A stretch of 64,000 bases of DNA, taken from the NCBI RefSeq assembly GCF_003856525.1, contig NZ_RJVQ01000003.1:496001-560000 (forward strand). Direction: 5' to 3'. The notes under the pieces are model-generated. The model searched no databases and had not been told where the DNA came from. It worked only from the letters and a program-made list of their open reading frames with translations. Positions within the stretch are counted from its first letter, which is position 1; every line of letters begins with the position of its first letter. Shown here one piece after another: positions 28,063 to 35,826 of the stretch. The stretch is from Vibrio viridaestus (lineage in GTDB: Bacteria > Pseudomonadota > Gammaproteobacteria > Enterobacterales > Vibrionaceae). The translations under genes and the position numbers were made by a program.

Positions 28063-29720
28063 TGACAAAAGTAATTTTTAATTCGTTGCCAAAGAGAACT
28101 TGGTTCTGAAAGTTCGTCTAATTTGTCGATTCGTTTATTAATTTCGTCAACAATACTTAGTGTAGTCTGTTCTTTATCTGATGTACGAAATGCTCGTTTG
28201 AGTATGATCGGTACCGCTTGATCGACGTTTGTAACAGGCCAAAGGTGAAATTCGCCTTTCTTTAGGCTTTCTATTACATCAGTATTTAGAGAAAGGTTAA
28301 TCAGATTGGTTTCTGGAAGTATGACACCTTGTTTTCCTGTGAAACCCTGGTGCTTACATACTCGGAAAAATCCTTCAATTTTTTCATTCAATCCGCCGAC
28401 AGCTTGTACTCGGCCAAATTGGTCGACTGCACCTGTAACAGCTATTTGCTGGTCAATAGGTACTTCCGATAATGCACTGAGTAGAGAGCACACTTCGGCA
28501 AGAGACGCACTGTCTCCGTCCACTTCACTGTATGATTGCTCAAAGACAATAGAAGCAGAATAGGGAAGTGGGGAGTCGAGTTTGAGCGCACTACTCACGA
28601 AAGCTTGCATAATCATCATACCTTTCGCATGAAGACTGCCGCCCAAGTCAGCTTTACGTTCCACATCACTAATATCACCATCACCGAAATGAACGACACA
28701 AGAAATTCGAGCAGGCTCTCCGTATGACATAGGATGACCAGCGATATCGATAACCGTTAAACCATTAACTTGCCCAACATGTTCGCCTCTCGTTTCGATA
28801 AGAACCTGGCCTTCCAGAATATCGTTTGCGGCTCTCTCTGGGAGATAACTTTCTCGGTAATATTTATTTTGTATGGCTCGATGAATGTCACCTTCATCGA
28901 TTTTCTCATCAGTGCCAATCGACGCTTCTTCTAGAATCGCTCGAAGCCATAGTAGGGAGGTCGGAACGTAGTTTTGGTCTTCTGTTTGACGAGTCCCCGT
29001 CGTTAATAAAATTTCAAGAGCCGAATTGGTGAGCTCAGGCAGCGAGTACCGCTTACAAATCCATTTAATGTACGATAGATAGCTGTTAATGGATGTGGTC
29101 GTTAGCGCGAAATCTTGTTCAATTTCACTATAAAACGCTACACCGTCACGTAAATCTGCATCGAGAAAATCTAAATTGGCTAATTGTTCTCTTTCACCGG
29201 TGATAATGAGCTTAACGTCATATTGCTTGGTCCATTGAGCATGGATAGGAGAACGTGGATCACAATTGCGACCATTAATCGAGTACCCCATAACAGCAGC
29301 TTTTAATTCAGGCCAATCTTTCGCGTTAGCTAGAATCCAGTTTGCCGATACAATCAGGTAGCCGCCGTTAGCGTGATCCAATAGCCCTGGCATCTCATTT
29401 ATAATGTAGCCTTTTTCTGCCTGAAGTATGGGAAACATATCGTAAGAGCTTAACGTTTCACTCATAACCACAGGAATTTCTTCGTTAGCGACTAACTCTG
29501 ACAGTCGCTCACTAAGAAGCTCGCGATACAACGGGTTATCAAAACTATTTAAAAGTAGAATTCTGCAAACACCTTTAACCTTAACAAACTGTTCTAGTGC
29601 TAGGTTTGTTCTCGATTGGCAGCTAAAGAAGCCGGCAGGCTTTATCTCATTGTATTGAGATAAATTGGCACTATATTTTTCTAGCTGTGGCGTTACTTTT
29701 TGCCAAATTTCTTTTGTCAT
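28059..29720 (-). CDS. ycbZ: Lon-like protease YcbZ (S16 family, no canonical ATPase motif)
   Basis: 553 residues. The C-terminal half is a Lon-type serine protease with the catalytic Ser in SEVDGDSASLAE and Lys in AVGGLNEKIEGF. The N-terminal half is AAA-like in layout, but I see no intact Walker A GxxGxGK(S/T), as expected for YcbZ rather than LonA. The gene sits upstream of fabA as in E. coli. No terminator separates them, and the fabA operator region overlaps the ycbZ stop. Substrates are not known; work on the E. coli protein points to ribosome or translation stress, but that is only background. Confidence 0.88.
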   Translation of the reverse strand: MTKEIWQKVTPQLEKYSANLSQYNEIKPAGFFSCQSRTNLALEQFVKVKGVCRILLLNSFDNPLYRELLSERLSELVANEEIPVVMSETLSSYDMFPILQAEKGYIINEMPGLLDHANGGYLIVSANWILANAKDWPELKAAVMGYSINGRNCDPRSPIHAQWTKQYDVKLIITGEREQLANLDFLDADLRDGVAFYSEIEQDFALTTTSINSYLSYIKWICKRYSLPELTNSALEILLTTGTRQTEDQNYVPTSLLWLRAILEEASIGTDEKIDEGDIHRAIQNKYYRESYLPERAANDILEGQVLIETRGEHVGQVNGLTVIDIAGHPMSYGEPARISCVVHFGDGDISDVERKADLGGSLHAKGMMIMQAFVSSALKLDSPLPYSASIVFEQSYSEVDGDSASLAEVCSLLSALSEVPIDQQIAVTGAVDQFGRVQAVGGLNEKIEGFFRVCKHQGFTGKQGVILPETNLINLSLNTDVIESLKKGEFHLWPVTNVDQAVPIILKRAFRTSDKEQTTLSIVDEINKRIDKLDELSEPSSLWQRIKNYFCH

Positions 29721-29847
29721 TTGAATCTTACTACGATGATTTTGGAAGGGATTATATAGAAAAAGTGAAGCAGGGCATAGAAGAGTCGAATAGATAAGAC
29801 TAGAGTCAATTTTTGTATAATAAAAATTGAACTTACGAATGATTGGG

Positions 29848-29860
29848 GTTACGCTGTCAC
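29848..29860. other. matS-like site upstream of matP, one mismatch
   Basis: GTTACGCTGTCAC differs from matS only by T for G at the third base. It lies 33 nt before the matP start codon, so it could be an autoregulatory contact as well as a macrodomain site. Confidence 0.45.
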
Positions 29861-29892
29861 CATAAACTTGGTCACGTGATTAAAAGCCGATA

Positions 29893-30342
29893 ATGAAATA
29901 TCAACAACTTGAAAATTTAGAATGTGGTTGGAAATGGCAATACCTCGTTAACCGTTGGAAAGATGGTATCGAAATAACGCGCCATGTCGACAGCAGCGAA
30001 GCAAAAGCCGCTGTTCAAGAACTGCAGAGCTTAGAGCATGAGCCAACAAAAGTGCCGGCTTGGATAGACGTTCATATGGCTGAAGATCTCGATAATAAGC
30101 TTAAGCAAGCGATCCGAGCAAAGCGAAAACGTCACTTTAATGCTGAGCAAGTTCACACACGTAAGAAATCAATTGATTTAGACTATAGAGTCTGGGAAAA
30201 ATTATCGGTTCGCGCTAACGATTTAGGCTGTACATTGTCTGAGGCAATAGAATACTTATTGTCAGAAGCGTCTAAGAGCGAGAAAGCAAACAAGAAAATG
30301 TCTTCATTGAAAGAAGATTTGAGTAAATTATTATCGGAATAA
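29893..30342 (+). CDS. matP: Macrodomain Ter protein MatP
   Basis: 149 residues beginning MKYQQLENLECGWKWQYL, the MatP signature. It has an N-terminal four-helix part, a ribbon-helix-helix DNA-binding region (about 95-130, KKSIDLDYRVWEKL) and a C-terminal coiled coil (about 130-149). MatP dimers bind matS sites, condense the terminus region and tie it to the division ring through ZapB. Four exact matS sites in this window and a dif site 485 nt downstream show that the gene lies within its own target domain. Probably cotranscribed with the next gene, 15 nt away. Confidence 0.96.
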   Translation: MKYQQLENLECGWKWQYLVNRWKDGIEITRHVDSSEAKAAVQELQSLEHEPTKVPAWIDVHMAEDLDNKLKQAIRAKRKRHFNAEQVHTRKKSIDLDYRVWEKLSVRANDLGCTLSEAIEYLLSEASKSEKANKKMSSLKEDLSKLLSE

Positions 30343-30357
30343 GCTGAGAAGAAAACG

Positions 30358-30678
30358 ATGACTACAGTATTATTTATTGCCGTAATTGCGGTTGTGTTTT
30401 GGCTAACGCTCATAGACCGACCGATATTGAAGATTCATATTAAACAGGACAGCATTGTAAAAGTATCCGGCCATCTCTCACCAAGTTTCCAGCACAACTT
30501 ACAAGAAATCATTTCCAAATCACCGTTCGACGGTCACATCAAAGCATACCGAAACCGTTCTGGTATAAAATTAATTTTTTCAAATCAGGTTCCCAAAAAC
30601 GTCAGACAACGAATCCGCAATGTTTTTCCGTTTGCGTCATATAATCCGACTCACGCGACGAAAAGAAAGAAAGGCTAA
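30358..30678 (+). CDS. Small membrane-anchored protein, probably DUF3634
   Basis: 106 residues. A single N-terminal membrane helix (about 3-20, VLFIAVIAVVFWLTLI) is followed by a basic cytoplasmic or periplasmic domain ending in THATKRKKG. I recall DUF3634 as this size and layout in vibrios and shewanellae, but the assignment is from memory. It starts 15 nt after matP. The 3' end runs into two direct copies of GAAAGGCTAA (around 30668-30689). Function unknown. Confidence 0.72.
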   Translation: MTTVLFIAVIAVVFWLTLIDRPILKIHIKQDSIVKVSGHLSPSFQHNLQEIISKSPFDGHIKAYRNRSGIKLIFSNQVPKNVRQRIRNVFPFASYNPTHATKRKKG

Positions 30679-31172
30679 AGAAAGGCTAAGGATAGGCGGT
30701 GAAATTCATTCTTAAAGTGGATAGTACATTGTGGGCGGTTAATAAATCGGATAGACAATCGTACAAATAGATTATTTGAACAACGTAATACACATTCGAT
30801 TACAGCGATAATATGACCTGTCTTTAAGTGCGCATTATGTATATTATGTTAAATAATGTTTCTACGAACACCAATGTTGGCCGCCTATTGTTTCTATCTA
30901 TGTCTCTCTTCCCTCGATCTATTAAACATAACTGTATTTACCATAAAATCTATAATAAACAGTAAATTATCTTACGATCATTTACTGTTTATTACGTTAA
31001 TTGCTTTATGCAGTATCTTAGTCGTTACTAGTGTATCTAATTCATAACATCATTAAGGTTGAACTGGTCTTATGTATGGTACTATTTTGCGTATTGGAAG
31101 CTGACTATTACCAATTAATGGTGTAATCAGTTTTCCAAACGATTACAAAAAGTTCAGTCCAAAGGAAAAACA
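30679..31172. other. Intergenic region carrying dif
   Basis: 494 bases between the DUF3634-like gene and ridA, notably AT-rich. The only clear element is the dif site at 30827-30854. I see no second dif-like core, integrase gene or filamentous-phage sequence, so no Xer-integrated element seems to be present. A 63-codon reading frame just after dif lacks a ribosome site and is not called. Confidence 0.7.
30827..30854 (+). other. dif: XerCD recombination site dif (chromosome 1 type)
   Basis: 28 bp made of XerC arm AGTGCGCATTA, 6-bp centre TGTATA and XerD arm TTATGTTAAAT. It differs from E. coli dif (arm GGTGCGCATAA) in two bases. It differs from V. cholerae dif1, as I recall it, in one central base. 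It is clearly unlike dif2 (arm AATGCGCATTA, different centre). XerC and XerD, activated by FtsK, resolve chromosome dimers here at division. It marks the point where the two replichores meet, and it lies beside matP and among matS sites. Confidence 0.95.
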
Positions 31173-31520
31173 ATGACAATTGAAAGAATTGAGTCGACCG
31201 ATCGTATGAGCCGTATTGTGAAGCATAATGGTACAATCTATTTGTGTGGTCAGACTGCTGGCGATGCTGCGTGGGACATAGCTGAGCAAACCCAGCGCTG
31301 TTTAGATAAAATCGATGCCTTATTAGAAAAAGCTGGTTCAAACAGAGATAAGATACTATCTGTTACTATTTATATTCGCGATATGAAAGATTTCGCTGCT
31401 ATGAATGAAGTATGGGATGCTTGGATCGCTAATAGTGAAAAGCCTGCGCGTGCGTGCGTCGAAGCTAGAATGGCTCGCGATGTTCTTTTAGTTGAAATGT
31501 CTGTTATCGCGGCTCAATAA
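31173..31520 (+). CDS. RidA family protein (YoaB/TdcF-like)
   Basis: 115 residues. The Rid fold is shown by IYLCGQTAG near residue 25 and the C-terminal [20 protein letters not shown]; the arginine in PARACVE corresponds to R105 of RidA, which orients the carboxylate of 2-aminoacrylate-type imines. Archetypal RidA starts differently (xPAxGPYS), so this belongs to another Rid subfamily and true deaminase activity is likely but not certain. First gene on the right of dif. Start ATG follows AAAGGAAAAACA. Confidence 0.85.
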   Translation: MTIERIESTDRMSRIVKHNGTIYLCGQTAGDAAWDIAEQTQRCLDKIDALLEKAGSNRDKILSVTIYIRDMKDFAAMNEVWDAWIANSEKPARACVEARMARDVLLVEMSVIAAQ

Positions 31521-32160
31521 TGTCGACCTTCTTACGTTTACGAGATTGAATCATCAGGATCTAATAGAAAAATTGCGTCTCAGCTCATAAATAACACTAG
31601 TTAACAAGTTAAACGTTGGTTACCACGAACTTAAATTCTTTAGATCCTATTTATTACTAACTGAATGTTGTACTACAAAAAAGACAAGCTAGCTTATCCT
31701 ATCAGTATCCTCTCCTATTCCAGGTATCTACGTAGACTGCTCGCTCATAACTGTGTGCTGGGGAGTTAAACCTGAAACAAGCGTTACTCAGTGATCAACT
31801 CTGATTGATAGATACACCACTCAAAACAATAAGAAATTACTATCTATCTCAGTACACTTAATTATTAGAATTATTGGTTTACCCACTAAAATCAAATACG
31901 TATAACATTTTTTAAAATTTATTTTAAATTTTCTACTAATTTGTAACCAAATATTTCCATATATGAAACTATAGTGATATCGTATCTTTGATCTTAATCA
32001 AACTAGTCACGTTTTACGCGACGTTTACTTCAGTTCCTCTCACCTTAATTGATGTCTTGAACTCATAGCGTTCGCGCAAGTCTAGCTACGTTTCTTTTAT
32101 AAAAACTATACAAAAGATCAGTAACTACACGTTAATAGTAAAGTCACTGGAGGTAGCATT
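31521..32160. other. Long intergenic region upstream of the sugar dehydrogenase operon
   Basis: 640 AT-rich bases without a believable gene. Its notable content is the FNR box at 31988-32001 and a possible -10 at 32024-32029. No tRNA, repeat array or phage remnant is visible. It is much longer than other gaps in the window. Confidence 0.6.
31988..32001 (+). promoter_or_regulatory. FNR box upstream of the sugar dehydrogenase operon
   Basis: TTGATCTTAATCAA is a perfect match to TTGAT-N4-ATCAA. A possible -10 (TTTACT, 32024-32029) lies at the distance expected if the box sits at -41.5, the usual place for activation by FNR. The start codon is 160 nt downstream. The FNR protein itself is encoded at 39443. 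Confidence 0.75.
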
Positions 32161-32733
32161 TTGAAAAATGTTATACACACTCGCGAGCCTAAGAGTGAAT
32201 CTCTCTCGGGTAATGCAATTAGCCGGCGTAAATTTTTATCTAACGCTATATCCACCGTTGTCGGTGGTTATGTTATGCTGGCTTTCCCATCATTTTCTTT
32301 CGCCGCTGAAGCTAATTTAGCTGCGGAAGACATACAGAAGATAACCTCATTTTTAACTGATAAAGACATAGGTTTAGCTTTAGCTAATCGCGCTTATCAA
32401 GCACTAACGAAAGTTGATTCTCAGTTTCCTCAACGATTTATCACTCTCAATAACTTTTTGGCGAGTAACCAATTTAGCAGTGTTAATGAGTTGAAAGATC
32501 ACCCTCAATTTACTGGCGAGCTTAAGAATACCGCTCAAGAAGTAATTTCAGCGTTGTATTTAGGCTACGCTGGACAGCCTAAAGCACATTCTTCAGAAGA
32601 CAATGTTGAGTTTGTCACTTATACGCAGGCGCTTACCTATCAATTAACGAAAGATTTCACGCCGATACCCAGTTACTCGCGACTGAAAACGGGGTACTGG
32701 GCTCATTTGCCCAATAAAAAATCATCAGCGTAG
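32161..32733 (+). CDS. Tat-exported small (gamma) subunit of a membrane FAD sugar dehydrogenase
   Basis: 190 residues from a TTG codon 7 nt after GGAGG; no in-frame ATG fits better. The twin-arginine motif SRRKFL (21-26) is followed by a hydrophobic stretch (about 28-50). The rest matches the gluconate-2-dehydrogenase subunit 3 / sorbitol-dehydrogenase small-subunit type. In related complexes this subunit carries the Tat signal for the folded flavoprotein, which has none, and helps its maturation. It starts an operon of gamma, alpha (FAD) and beta (cytochrome c) genes, the order used by Burkholderia FAD-glucose dehydrogenase. Confidence 0.85.
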   Translation: MKNVIHTREPKSESLSGNAISRRKFLSNAISTVVGGYVMLAFPSFSFAAEANLAAEDIQKITSFLTDKDIGLALANRAYQALTKVDSQFPQRFITLNNFLASNQFSSVNELKDHPQFTGELKNTAQEVISALYLGYAGQPKAHSSEDNVEFVTYTQALTYQLTKDFTPIPSYSRLKTGYWAHLPNKKSSA

Positions 32734-32769
32734 CGTTAATCTTATTAATTAATTGAAAAGGAAATTATT

Positions 32770-34362
32770 TTGGCAAAACAATATGATGCCGACGTAATTG
32801 TCGTCGGTTCGGGCGCGTGTGGATCGAATGTAGCAAATGAACTTGCCTTAAAAGGGAAATCGGTCATTTTGTTAGAAGCTGGCCCGAATGTCCCACGGTG
32901 GAAAATTGTAGAAAACTTTCGTAACTCTGGCCGCCATTACGACCATAATGACCCGTACCCCAATAATCCATGGGCACCAACGAGTTATCAACCAGGGTAT
33001 TTACACAATACGGGTAGCTTCAATGAAATGCCTGGGATGTTAAAACTAGTGGGCGGGACAACTTGGCACTGGGGAGGCGCAACTTGGCGCTATATACCTA
33101 ACGACTTTAAATTGAATTCTTTGTATGGCGTTGGTCGTGACTGGCCAATTAGTTATGATGATATCGAGCCATACTACGTTCGCGCTGAATATGCCATTGG
33201 TGTTGCTGGTTCTGATACAGAAGATCAATCAGGCCAAAATCCAGGAATGTCCTACCCTCCTCGCTCCAAGCACTACCCTGTTTCATCAGAAGTAGACGTG
33301 TTCAGTACATCACTGATGAAAGAAAGACTCACGCCCGCGGGACATGCTGTTATTCACGAACCGACTGTCCGTACACATAAGCCATACGATGGTAGACCCG
33401 CATGTCAGGGAAATAATAATTGTGATCAAGTTTGCCCGATAGGCTCTCTTTACAATGGTTCCATTCACGCAGATAAGGCTGTTCGGAATGGCGCGAAGCT
33501 TATCAGCGAAGCTGTTGTACATAAAATTACTAAAGGTGCTGGTAATAAAATTGAATCTATTAGTTATTTAAAACCTGATGGTACAGAACATACGCTAACA
33601 GCAAAATATTTTGTGTTAGCTGCTCATAGTTTCGAGACTGCAAAACTAATGATCATGAATGATGTTGGTAACTCGTCCGATATGGTCGGAAGAAACTTAA
33701 TGGATCATGTGGGTTTGAGTTTTACATTTTTAGCAGATCAAGCCGTTTGGTCTGGTCGAGGTCCTGTACAGCAGGCTGCTATTATGACTTGGCGTGATGG
33801 TCCCTCGCGTGCCGAATATTCAGCCAACAAACACGAGTTCGCTATTAATAACCCACAAATCGATATTGCACGCCGGGCCATTGAAAGTGGCTTAATGGGC
33901 AAAGAACTTGACGACAGAATAATGGACTGGTCATCTCGTTGGCTATACATGTATAGTTTTTTTGAGCCATTACCTAACCCTGCAAATCGAGTCGAACCGA
34001 ACCCTAACTGGAAGGATAGCCTTGGTCTTCCTGGCATTCGTGTTAATTTTGATGTGGATGACTACGTCAAAAAAGGTGGCCAGCACGCAATTGAGCAATA
34101 TAAAGATATTGCGAAACTCATGAACGGAGAAATCATTGATATAAACTCCGATTTTGAAAATCATGATCATCTAATGGGAACGATGATTATGGGGCATGAT
34201 GCTAAAGACTCTGTAGTAAATTATGAATGTCGTAGTTTTGACCACGATAATCTCTTTGTCGCGTCTGTTGGTGTGATACCCGCTGCCGGTGTGATTAATC
34301 CGACTCTGACGGCGATTGCATTGTCAATTCGTGTTGCTGACATCATAGCAAGAGAGGTTTAG
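32770..34362 (+). CDS. GMC-family FAD/Fe-S catalytic subunit of a membrane sugar dehydrogenase
   Basis: 530 residues from TTG (ribosome site AAAAGGA). The N terminus has the FAD dinucleotide motif VVGSGACGSN (11-20). C212-x5-C218-x3-C222, in ACQGNNNCDQVCPIG, matches the three cysteines that hold the 3Fe-4S cluster in Burkholderia FAD-dependent glucose dehydrogenase. The C terminus has MGHDAKDSVV, HDNLFVASVG and the GMC end INPTLTAIALSIR. It should oxidise a sugar or polyol in the periplasm and hand electrons through the Fe-S cluster to the cytochrome subunit. The substrate (glucose, gluconate, sorbitol or other) cannot be told from sequence. No signal peptide, so export must rely on the Tat-bearing small subunit. 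Confidence 0.92.
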   Translation: MAKQYDADVIVVGSGACGSNVANELALKGKSVILLEAGPNVPRWKIVENFRNSGRHYDHNDPYPNNPWAPTSYQPGYLHNTGSFNEMPGMLKLVGGTTWHWGGATWRYIPNDFKLNSLYGVGRDWPISYDDIEPYYVRAEYAIGVAGSDTEDQSGQNPGMSYPPRSKHYPVSSEVDVFSTSLMKERLTPAGHAVIHEPTVRTHKPYDGRPACQGNNNCDQVCPIGSLYNGSIHADKAVRNGAKLISEAVVHKITKGAGNKIESISYLKPDGTEHTLTAKYFVLAAHSFETAKLMIMNDVGNSSDMVGRNLMDHVGLSFTFLADQAVWSGRGPVQQAAIMTWRDGPSRAEYSANKHEFAINNPQIDIARRAIESGLMGKELDDRIMDWSSRWLYMYSFFEPLPNPANRVEPNPNWKDSLGLPGIRVNFDVDDYVKKGGQHAIEQYKDIAKLMNGEIIDINSDFENHDHLMGTMIMGHDAKDSVVNYECRSFDHDNLFVASVGVIPAAGVINPTLTAIALSIRVADIIAREV

Positions 34363-34364
34363 TC

Positions 34365-35786
34365 ATGAAAAAGTCTACATTGATTTTATCGGCACTGTTT
34401 TCCGTTATGATGTCGCAATCTAGTATTGCCGATGATAACTCATCCTTAATTGAATATGGCCGCTACCTCGCAACTGCGGGTGACTGTACGGCTTGCCACA
34501 CAAGTAATGAGCAAAAGCCTTACGCTGGCGGATACAAGTTTGAAATGCCGATGGGCAATATCATTTCGAGTAATATTACTTCCTCCAAAAAATTTGGTAT
34601 TGGACGTTGGACGGAAGAACAGTTTGCCAACGCAGTGAGACATGGGGTTCGACCTGACGGCTCACAGCTCTACCCAGCAATGCCTTATACGTCATATTCC
34701 GCTATTACGGATGCTGATATGAAAGCGTTGTATGCATACTTTAAAACGATCCCTGCTATTGATGAAGCGCCGGCAGACAAAACAGAGCTGTCTTTTCCTT
34801 TTGACTTACCAGGCTTAATGTGGGGATGGAATGCAATGTTTGCTAGCGGCGAACAGTTCCAGCCAGACCCTACTCTAAGCTCTCCGGAAAACAGAGGGAA
34901 ATATCTTGTTCAAGGATTGGCTCACTGTTCGACTTGTCATACGCCACGAAATCAATTAATGGCTGAAGACAAGAGTCGTTTTCTTAGCGGTGCACCTATT
35001 GATGGTTGGGTAGCTCCCAATATTACATCTGATCCGATTAGTGGTATCGGTGGATGGTCTAATAAAGAATTGGAGTCCTACCTCAAAAATGGCCATGCAG
35101 TCGGTAAAGCTCAGGCTGGCGGTCCAATGGCTGATGCGGTACAACACAGTTTTCGTTTCATGACAGATGATGATATTTCTGCAATTGTTAGTTACTTGAA
35201 AAAAGTCCCTCCAATTAAAGACGGCGATGTATCACAACCTGCTTGGTCTAATGATAAGGCGAAAGCAATTGACTGGACTAGCTATGAACCTGGAAATGTT
35301 GCAAGTAATTCACCTGACTATTCAGACACAAGCTCAACAGATGGAGCGGTTTTATACAATACCAACTGTGCTGCTTGTCATGGGCAAAGTGGAAACGGAT
35401 CTGACGATCAATTCATCCCTTCGTTAACGAATAATACCGCTGTTGGGGGATCGGACCCAACTAACCTCGTTATGGCGATAGTTAACGGGATACATCGTGA
35501 GGGAGCGGATGGTAAAGCAGTCATGCCGGCCTTTGGTGAGCATCAGCAAGTTATTCATAGTTGGCTTACCTCGGACCAGATAGCCTCAGTTGCGAATTAT
35601 GTTACTCAAAGTTTCGGTCGAGGAAGTGCCAATCTTACTGGCGCTGATGTCGAGAAAATATCATCAGGTATTCAAGATGTACCATTCTTAGTTAAAAACG
35701 CAAAAGCGTTAACTATTGTTGGTATTGTGATCGTCCTACTCATTCTGATTATTTTTATTAAGCGGATACGTCGTAGTAAAAGATAG
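34365..35786 (+). CDS. Triheme membrane cytochrome c (beta) subunit of the sugar dehydrogenase
   Basis: 473 residues. A signal peptide (about 1-22) precedes three class I cytochrome c domains with CTACH (C41), CSTCH (C188) and CAACH (C335). One C-terminal membrane helix (about 448-466) and a basic tail (KRIRRSKR) anchor it. Such subunits take electrons from the FAD/Fe-S subunit and reduce ubiquinone in the inner membrane. The start is 2 nt after the alpha-subunit stop, so the genes are tightly coupled. Confidence 0.93.
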   Translation: MKKSTLILSALFSVMMSQSSIADDNSSLIEYGRYLATAGDCTACHTSNEQKPYAGGYKFEMPMGNIISSNITSSKKFGIGRWTEEQFANAVRHGVRPDGSQLYPAMPYTSYSAITDADMKALYAYFKTIPAIDEAPADKTELSFPFDLPGLMWGWNAMFASGEQFQPDPTLSSPENRGKYLVQGLAHCSTCHTPRNQLMAEDKSRFLSGAPIDGWVAPNITSDPISGIGGWSNKELESYLKNGHAVGKAQAGGPMADAVQHSFRFMTDDDISAIVSYLKKVPPIKDGDVSQPAWSNDKAKAIDWTSYEPGNVASNSPDYSDTSSTDGAVLYNTNCAACHGQSGNGSDDQFIPSLTNNTAVGGSDPTNLVMAIVNGIHREGADGKAVMPAFGEHQQVIHSWLTSDQIASVANYVTQSFGRGSANLTGADVEKISSGIQDVPFLVKNAKALTIVGIVIVLLILIIFIKRIRRSKR

Positions 35787-35802
35787 CTTCCTCTTTGAGA
35801 TA

Positions 35803-35826
35803 TAGATGGGCCTTAGCGCCCATCTA
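35803..35826. terminator. Hairpin between convergent operons
   Basis: TAGATGGGC (35803-35811) and GCCCATCTA (35818-35826), a perfect 9-bp stem with a 6-nt loop. It includes the hybrid-kinase stop codon. No T tract on either side, so termination strength is uncertain. Confidence 0.6.

Noticed and set aside
30856-31047. 63-codon hydrophobic reading frame just after dif
   Set aside because: No ribosome site, starts on the last bases of the dif context, and AT-rich DNA easily yields hydrophobic frames. Could be revisited if conserved.
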